The position numbers and the translations under genes are program-made. Below the pieces are notes generated by a model. That model saw nothing but the letters and a program-made list of their open reading frames with translations. It made no database searches and had not been told where the DNA came from. Of a stretch of DNA of 64,000 nt, positions 56,136 through 64,000 are shown piece after piece. Origin of the DNA: Trichobilharzia szidati (taxonomy: Eukaryota > Platyhelminthes > Trematoda > Strigeidida > Schistosomatidae); contig OX235275.1 in assembly GCA_944472155.2 (NCBI GenBank), positions 31,209,231 to 31,273,230 of the forward strand, given 5' to 3'. The number at the start of each line of letters is the position of its first letter. Positions within the stretch are counted from its first letter, which is position 1.

Positions 56136-57294
56136 TTTTGCAATAAATAAATTTGGTCATATATTAAACGTTACGTAATACTAAAGGTGAAGTGGACAGA
56201 TAATCCGACTTTTAATAAATAACACAAAAATACGAAGGAGATGGAAAATAAGAAAGGGTGGGAGGGTTTTGAATAGAATTCACCTAGGCCAAGGGAGGGA
56301 CAAAGGTAGGACAATCTTCTTTTGTATGGAAAGACTAGGATTGTTCTCTCGAATTAATTCCCATAGCTTCTGCTATGTGTGAAAGACGGATTCGAATTCC
56401 GTTCGAAAGTTTCGACGAAATGCGATAGATAACTGCGAAGGCACTATTTTTGTCCACTTGGTGACCGTTATCATGCAAATGAGCCAAAATAGAACCACTT
56501 ATAGCACATTATTATTATTTGATCCACAAAGACACCATCATTGGTTAAAAATTTTTACGGATAAATCTATGTAAATTAGAGTAAAGTCTGAAGAAGATCT
56601 AACTGAAAACAGTATTGTTCGCTTACATGTCTTGTTCTAATTTAAAATAGGGAATATTTAACAATTATTCTGAACATTGTTCCAAAGTACGCAAACTAAC
56701 CTGTGGCTGGGTACATTCAGCATTGTTTCTTCCACATTACCAGTTTAATTCTGAGATGCAAAACGGCTATCCAAAATGAATATCGTCAGTTCTGTTTTCT
56801 ACAGAATCATGTCAGCTAGACAGAGACAGATGACCCGAGAATGACTGCTTCAAATCAACGCACAGACATTCTCCAATATGCCATAAATCCAATTCACAAT
56901 TTGCGATTACCCAATTTGAGGGTGTAAAATTTCAGTTTCACAGTTTCCCTTGAATGCCTAACACACTGGGACCACCACAGGATTTATTGTGTAGCGTATA
57001 TTATATTCAGAGATAAGTGGGAATTTTAAATTAGATGTACGGTATTGACAGTTCGCCTATGTAGCTAGCCAGCCACAAATTCGATAATTTGAAATGATTC
57101 CGTTTTCTGAACTGGGTCAAATCAGATACTTCACTAAAGCTGTCGGTCCAAGACAATCGAAACGGCCGTACGGTGTTCAGATCACTTCTGCTTTCTTCGC
57201 AAAACACTAACTATTCGCGTGAGTGGCTTCAATCTACTTATATAAATGAGTTAGTAGTATCTTGAGTGATACCGTAATTTATTGTGTAAATGAT

Positions 57295-58700
57295 GCACAT
57301 ATATTTCATGAGGAAGGGTAGTAAGAAAAGTGGTGAGTAGTCACAAGCAAAATTTTAAGTATAAGCCCATGCATACAACGGGTTGAATAGGTGTATTCAT
57401 TTATTGAACGAGTGGTAATGATGATACACATGGAAATGGAGGAGAATGTTGAATTACGTAAGAGTTGTAAAGAAGTGCAAGTCTTAAACGTAATAAGAAA
57501 GACCAAGAAACAGGTAAATGTGATGACAGTAGAAAACAACGTGGAGGTTGATTAATTTTCGTTTGGCTGCATACCTCAAGTTATTCTATCTGAATGGATA
57601 GAGCCTAGCAATGCGAAGAAGACGAAAGCGTTTTTCCTTCGACAGGTTGTTCTTCACTTTGCAGATTACCTCGAAGTAGGAGTTTGTTGAGACAGAGTGA
57701 CCAGTGTTGACAAGGTGTTCGAATATGTCTTATATATCCACAACTACTTTTCTGCAGCCATTCATGATAACGTTCTCCAATACTTTTGGACAGGATATAT
57801 GTCAAACGCCAAATTTACCCGACTCCACAGTAGAACATGAACTGATGAATGCACATAGAACTGGTCAGATGGGAGAATTTGTCTGTAAAGCCTATGCTTA
57901 TCCGTGGGCAACTGGTGAACACTACGCTTGAAGTTGTTGCACAGAAGATTCTTCTTCAAGAATCGGGATTTCCCCTTTTGAGGACATCACTGATTAGGAC
58001 ACTTCCGAAGTCGAGATTCATGTACAGTGTCTTTTTTGGCACGGATGATGTCTCTAGCCTCGGAATTTACGGCTTGATGTTCTCGTGAATAAATTTAGGT
58101 GGATATTCGTCTAGAATGAAGATTTTCTCCGAAAAGTGTAAATTCTCCTACACAGCTTCAGGGTTGCATATGTTATGGAGGCGAGTAGTGGGAAATCTAG
58201 TTAGGTTTCATTAATGACTGATTGGTGCTTAGCTGTGGAAACTTGTCAGGTGGCTATGAACGTACTTTGAGTTCCGTTTGCTCTTCTCGTAAGTTCGACA
58301 TATATAAAGGGTGGATTTTAGATTCATTCTCTCTTCGCAGAGTAAACTTCGTTTGTTGCTGGATAGCAGTTGTTGAATATCTCTAATGCAAGTGATTGAG
58401 ATGATGACTGTCAGTGTTCCGATTGGAGTCTTTCATAAATGCTGGCTTTGCCATATTTCGTGATTTGGTATTTCGGTTGACATATCCTGTAATCAAGTGA
58501 TTTTGTTGGTTATCATGGGAAATCTACAGCAGAAGATTTCTATGATGTTGTATTGATTTCAGAGATTTTGTGAATGTATGTGTGAGAGAATGCAACTCTA
58601 ACACTGGGTAATCTGTTTCATATTCTATGAACACAAAAATGTTTGTGTGGATATTACGCATAACCTCGGTCGGCCTTCATAAAAAGCTGTGATGAAAGTG
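57295..58700 (-). pseudogene. PLE copy, GIY-YIG and RT remnants
   Basis: Minus strand: G-E-R-Y-H-E-W-L-Q-K-S-S (about 57745-57785) is the GIY-YIG region. A linker with M-N-L-D-F-G-S-V-L-like codons lies near 58000, and RT traces continue to about 58700. The 3' tail (57300-57545) matches the tail of 8690-8980. Strongly frameshifted. Confidence 0.55.
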
Positions 58701-60124
58701 TTCATCAGTATATCTAGAAGTCGACTACAGGCTTATGTAGGAGGCTTGCACAGTGAACGCACGCACTGATGAGTAGTCAACATGCAAATGTGGTTCAGTA
58801 AATATCTGTGATTATTGTTCATCGGAGAAGTATTTGAATACATAGTCTTACTACCGTCTGCATCGTTAGTAGTATGAATTTGAAGCTGTAGGATTTGGAT
58901 GGTTGGTGGTTGTGTACATTTCCATTGTGGATTTCGCCACGAACCGATACACATTATAAAGATTGGCAAAAGTTATCAATAGGCACCACAGCCAGGTGAT
59001 TTGGAATCATTGAAGTAGGCATTTGTAGGGAGAAACCAGCATTCGTAGTGATAAGATTATATCTAGTGAATAAATATGTACCTCACTAATCAAGAATTAT
59101 ATGATATTCCGAATAAGCTGCCCGAGTTATCCGTAGCACTGACAACAATGAACTGACTAAAATTCTCGTGTTTCAGTGATTCTGATGAATGACAGGGATC
59201 ACGATGATTATAAACTTATGGTGACATTCGCCATGCTCAACATTTCAGAGGATGACCTCTTTGAAAGTTTCACGTATACCTTAAAAATAACCCTGAATTG
59301 AAGTGAAACCACTAACAAAATCATGAGATTTCCGGTCACTATTGGTTTGTAGGGGCGTCTGTTGTACCATGCTAGCATACTAAACTACGACGAATAGGAT
59401 CCTGTTTCTATTCTCAGCCGACTTACTTTGAAACCTCGCCTACTTCCCTTGTCGTTATTCAGCCGAGAACCAGACAGTGAGAAGATTAATGGTGTGAGGT
59501 CATCTACCCGACTTCATAAAAGTAAAAGCACTGTCGAGATTCGAATATTTATCCCGTACGATCTGTTCAGAATGCATAGGAATCAGACAGAATCGGTTCT
59601 GATATATAGGCTTCTCCGATGCTCATGTAGTGAAGTTTCGCGTATTCTCTTGTTCCTGTGTCACTCACTTTCAGTATTGCGAACCAGTCTCTTTCACAGA
59701 TGTAATCAATCCGCCTTGTTCAAACACTCACTCACTTTCCGAACTCTACTGGTCACTGAAAATGTAATTTGACATGTAATTTTGAATGATGTGTGTGTGT
59801 GGTTGAATGTTGTCGGCTTGCATCCTGGTGAGTTCCCACCATCCTTGAGTGTTCGACGCATTCACATTCTACATTTTTGATAGACGTGTACACTGGAAAT
59901 CTAGCCCGACACCTAACGTGTGAAACTGCGAATGCTTCCGCGTCATCAATTCTTCCATCGACGTTCAACTCGTTCTTAGTTACAGCATTCGCGACGCTGT
60001 TTCTCGCATCAGTTTGAATTTTCGTTATTTTGAGTATTGAGAGGAGGTTGAAATATCGCTCTGTACATATTCAGTATAACATCACGTTAACGATTATTTT
60101 GATGGAGGTCTAATCTAAATAGAT
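58701..60124. other. No gene recognised
   Basis: Several short ORFs without recognisable domains. The one at 59428-59772 is Ser/Arg/Leu-rich and lacks neighbours or splice context. This block differs from the corresponding part of the left arm (27885-30085). Confidence 0.35.
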
Positions 60125-63100
60125 ATCGTCAATGCTAAATTTCCCTAAACTGTTAAAATTGAACGTGGTTTCGACTTTATCGAAGCAGAAATGTAACTTC
60201 TATAATCATCGTATCTTCAACGCACGTTGTCTACAGACTGAAATCAGTCAAAAGTCTCGGTGAGTGAAACTTCGTCAATATTCGCATACATCCGTACTCT
60301 CTGCAAATCACATCTCAAAACTGTTTTTAGGAGAAAGGTTACATAACTACAACATCAAACTTCAATCTTCTCGAGTGAGCCAGCGAGTGAGTGAGAATTT
60401 GAAATGTAGATGACTGCTTAATAATACTTGTTACAACTTTTGTATACGAATCCTTTCAAAATGTTTTGAATGAACGAGAATCACATTTCCCTAATGTCAC
60501 CAAAAGGAGAGAAATACTGAATTACATGAAACTGAAAGGAAGGAAACAACGGAAGTAAATGTGAATTAATGATTTGAGGAAGATAATAACCATACACATT
60601 ATGTCAGACAAGACGCTAACCGAAAGCATAATCTCATTACTTCAGGGATGTTTGAATTTCAGTATTGCTAGAAAGCTACTATCGGTCGGGAAAATAGCAC
60701 CTATGATCATACTTGCTCTATAACAATTCAACAGTGAAGAACCAGAATACTTTCTTCAAGAGATATCATGTTACATGGAAAGATTCCATCGTTTCTCACT
60801 AAACAAGAATATGAGGCGCTAAGAAATGTGAAAAATGCGAAAAGCGATAAGGGAAACCTCCCTGTGATAATGAACATGATTGGTTAGGGAAAGAAAGCGA
60901 CTGTCGAAAGACAGATGCATACTAACTGAATAAATGAATAAATCTGCCGAATTCAACAAAATGAAATTAAATACCAACCGAATCCTTCAACAAATGAAAT
61001 CCGAAATTGGAAATTCTCTCCGGTTTAAACTGAAACCAAAATCTTATATACCTGCAAGATTCTACAGCCAACAAAGATGCATAAACCCTCAGTTCCATTA
61101 AAAGCATTTGTACATTTTACCAACTCACCGTTATGCAACCTCTTCAAATATTTATTTTCGATAATACATCCACTGGAATGAATACTCAAAATATTGTAAA
61201 ATATTCATATGATTTCAAAGCTCAAAAAGAACACCGAGAAATTGATAAAGAAGGTATTGCGGTAAGCTATGATATTAACTCATTATGCAGTAATATCCTC
61301 ATCACTGGAAGACTTCATATCATTTCCAGTTTTCTAGAATCAGGCACAACCCTATCACACAGATCTCCAATGGACACCAGTGAAATAATTCAGAGCTTCA
61401 AATTCTGTCTAGAATGTAATTATTCTACATTTAAAGGGAATTTATTTAGATCGACAAATGATGTTGCTATGGATTCACGAGTTTCCCTGATAGCTCCTGA
61501 TCTTTTCATCAGCAGATTCGAAAACAACGTATTTTCAAGCACATTCACCCGTAAAATATGTCTGACATATGTAGATGATGGGTGATTGTTGGTAGTGTGT
61601 TCAAACACAAGGATATACACATGGCGACATGGATTTCACCAGATGGACACACCCAAAAAACCAGACAGACTTCATTTCAATCTCAAGGAAGTGGAGACGG
61701 AGCCTATTGAGCACAAGATCTAGGAGTGGAGCATATGTGGATTCAGACCACTATCTAGAATAAGGGAATTTCAAGATGAATCTGAAAACCTCTAGGATAG
61801 CTGGGGATAGGCCACAATGCAAGTTCAACACTCATAACTGAAATCATCCGTGGAAGACCATTGGAATTCTGTGAAGGTGGTTTTCAATAGTTTAGAGAAG
61901 AATGAAGAGACAAGATAAGGAATGGCTCTCAACGGACACTTGGAAGCTAATAGAGGAGAGGAGAATAGTGAAAGAGAAAATGATTCAATGCAAAGATGGA
62001 CAAGAGAAGGAGACGCTGAGTTCAACTTACACAGCACTGGACAAAGAAGTGAAGAAGAGTGCTAGCAAGGACAAAAGACAATTCTACGACAATCTGGCTA
62101 CTGAATCTGAGAAGGCAGCAGGCAAAAGGGACCTGAGGACACTATATCAGATAACCAAGTCTCTATCCGGGAAGAGATCAACACAAGTGAAACCTATAAA
62201 AGACAGCCAAGGGAACCCAATTACCAAAGAAGAAAGACAGATTAAATAATGGGCGGATCACTTCAAAGGACTCTTGAACAGACCACCACCTACAACCCGT
62301 CCAAAAATACCAACAACGGCACGTACACAACTGCAAGTTGACACCAATCCTCCAACGAAAGCCGAAGTCTTGAATGCAATCAAGCTTCTGAAAGCTGGAA
62401 GAGCAGCTGGAACAGATGGAATACCCCCGGAAGCACTGAAAGCGGACCCAAAGACGACAGCAGATATGCTGACTTCATTATTACAAAAAGTCTGGAAGGA
62501 GGTAAAGGTGCCTACTGACTGAAAGAAAGGTTACCTCGTGAAACTACCAAAGAAGGGCGACTTAGGACTCTGCAGGAACTCCCAAGGAATCATGCTAATG
62601 TCGACGCCAAGTGAGATTCTTAGTCGCATCATCCTGGAGAGAATAAAGCACGCACTGGATACAGAACTCCGACCAGAACAAGCTGGATTCAGGAAAGCCA
62701 AATCATGTTTCGACCAAATTGCAACTCTACGCATCATCATCACAGAACAAAGCATGGAATGGCAATCAAACCTCTACCTCAACTTCATAGACTTTGAGAA
62801 GGCCTTCAACAGCGTTGACCGCGAAGTAATTTGGAAACTACCCCAAATATTCATCAACCTTATTCAACAGCTTTACGACAACGGCACATGTCAAGTGATC
62901 CACAACGGAAAACTCAGCGAAGCGTTTGGAGTAAACACAGGAGTCAGACAAGGGTGCTTATTATCACCAATGATATTCCTCATTGTGGTGTACTGGATTA
63001 TGCGTCAGACAGTGGGAAACGAGAATACAGGGATATCCTGGACCGACGTGAAGAACCTAGAAGACCTGGATTTCGCGCGTGGATGATTTATGTTTGATGT

Positions 63101-64000
63101 CACACAAAATCGAAGACTTACAAGCGAAAACCGACAAACTGGTCGAAGAAGCAGCTGGTGAAGACAGGACTCCAGGTGAACATAGACAAGACGGAGGTTA
63201 TGAAAATAACCAACCAACAACAACAGCAACATCCACCAACAATCACCATCAACGGGAGGGATCTGAAAGAGGTTACTTCATTCACTTATCTAGGGCGCAT
63301 TGTCTCAACTACAGGAGGAACGGACGAGGATGTCAAATCGAGAATCGAGAAGGCGAGAAACACATTCATCAACCTGAAACCAATCTGGAAATCTTCGTCA
63401 CTCAGCATCAATAACAAAATTCGGATTTTCAATGCAAACGTCAAGTCAGTCAGTTCTTCTATACGGATCAGAAAGTTGGCGGGTCACAGAGAATATTTCC
63501 AACAGCCTGTTGCAGACGTTTAGCAACAACAGTCTTCGCTCTATACTGAAGATCAGATGGCCGCAAATATTCATCAACAAGAAATCATGGGAACAAACAA
63601 AACAAGAACCAATCGCTGCTGGGTGACATCGCGCGTCAGGCCATCGAGTGTATCCGGAAACGGAAGCGGCGAGTTGAACGTCCAAAGGTGACATGCAGGA
63701 GATCGTGTGCAGAGGAGCTGAAACAGTATGGACTTACATGGATACAGGTGAAAAGTACAGCAGAAGAGAGAAGCAAGTGGAGATGTGTAGCTGAAACCCT
63801 TTATTCCTCTGGAAACCCAAAGGAACAGTAATAATAATAATTTATAGGGGATACTTTCGTGTTGCTAAAACGAGATGTACACAGCTCATTCCTGGAGAAA
63901 ATAAACAATCCATCTCTCAGAAACCAGTTTACTTGAGAAGCAGAATCAGGCGTCTGTGAATCATCATTTCTAGACTGCCTGTCTAGTTAAGAGGAGGGAA
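60125..64000 (+). pseudogene. PLE family B, third copy, split by RTE
   Basis: Inverted relative of 25555-27884. Plus-strand parts: N-terminal region with L-T-K-Q-E-Y-E-A-L-R-N-V-K (60800), RT from 61133 with H-R-S-P-M-D-T-S-E-I-I-Q-S-F-K-F and N-D-V-A-M-D-S-R-V-S, then T-Y-V-D-D (61567-61581). An RTE interrupts at 61586. The PLE resumes at 63846 with T-F-V-L-L-K-R-D-V-H-S and continues to the window edge. Stops in the N-terminal part show it was already decayed or decayed later. Confidence 0.75.
61586..63842 (+). mobile_element. RTE retrotransposon inserted in PLE RT
   Basis: The most complete RTE here, 5'-truncated in the endonuclease (S-P-D-G-H-T-Q at about 61640). Linker: D-K-E-W-L-S-T-D-T-W-K-L-I-E-E (61913-61960). 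RT: A-A-G-T-D-G-I-P-P-E-A-L (62405), N-F-I-D-F-E-K-A-F-N-S-V-D (62780), a 6-codon deletion after V-I-W-K-L, then G-V-R-Q-G-C-L-L-S-P (62940). The F-A-D-D motif is destroyed by a small insertion (63072-63087). The terminal region (N-I-D-K-T-E-V at 63180, F-T-Y-L-G at 63280, W-R-C-V-A-E-T near 63785) leads to a TAATAATAAT tail at 63828-63838. Stops at 62248 and 62520 also break the frame. Confidence 0.85.

Larger units (their letters stand above)
54319..57294 (-). repeat. Right arm of the large inverted duplication
   Basis: Reverse complement of 30086-33565, with the PLE and SINE parts in mirrored order. It joins directly to the truncated exon 5 of the gene A pseudocopy at 54319. Contains a PLE insertion (55352-56135) not found in the left arm. 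Confidence 0.75.

Noticed and set aside
59428..59772. 114-codon plus-strand ORF
   Set aside because: No recognisable domain, no splice or promoter context, and surrounding sequence is repeat debris.
1..64000. CRISPR arrays, bacterial operons, rRNA genes, LTR retroviral gag-pol
   Set aside because: None is present: there are no regularly spaced repeats, no Shine-Dalgarno-led gene clusters, no rRNA sequence and no integrase or protease motifs.

Overview
The window is eukaryotic, AT-rich and intron-bearing, and it reads as a schistosome or close trematode relative. That placement is inference. It rests on three repeat classes seen together: RTE-clade non-LTR retrotransposons, many Penelope-like elements (PLEs) with GIY-YIG endonuclease tails, and short tRNA-promoter elements followed by hammerhead-ribozyme cores like the SM-alpha family of Schistosoma. 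The short first introns (42 and 52 nt) also fit. Nothing looks prokaryotic.

Only two loci look like intact host genes. Both encode five-exon, multi-pass membrane proteins of the AIG1/ADTRP (FAR-17a) family, and they point towards each other. Gene A (+, 20469-24949, 278 aa) and gene B (-, 38811-44481, 228 aa) share exons 1-4 of identical length (171, 102, 102 and 116 bp) and identical intron phases. Gene B keeps the Thr and the N-H-x-x-H histidine that are catalytic in AIG1/ADTRP fatty-acid-ester hydrolases. Gene A has replaced both (T53 to N, H126 to S) and carries a Ser-rich tail. A third, broken copy of gene A (48.7-54.3 kb) keeps only part of exon 3, exon 4 and the first bases of exon 5. 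One further exon-like ORF (4499-4896) is unidentified.

The rest is layered retroelement debris. 0-20 kb: PLE and RTE copies, including a PLE nested in another PLE with an exact 11-bp target duplication. 20-25 kb: gene A with a PLE fragment in intron 3. 25.5-38.4 kb: PLEs, several with inverted terminal repeats, one holding a tRNA-headed SINE. 38.8-44.5 kb: gene B, with ribozyme-bearing repeats in its introns. 44.8-48.7 kb: RTE and PLE relics and a ~150-bp mobile unit. 48.7-54.3 kb: pseudogene copy of gene A. 54.3-57.3 kb: an inverted copy of 30.1-33.6 kb. 57.3-64 kb: PLEs, one split by an RTE exactly at its reverse-transcriptase YVDD motif.

The most interesting layer is the RNA one. Hammerhead or hammerhead-like folds recur at PLE termini and in tRNA-derived SINEs. 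The best one (40287-40336, minus) lies in intron 3 of gene B on the gene's own sense strand. All alignments here were made by eye, so boundaries of decayed elements are approximate.
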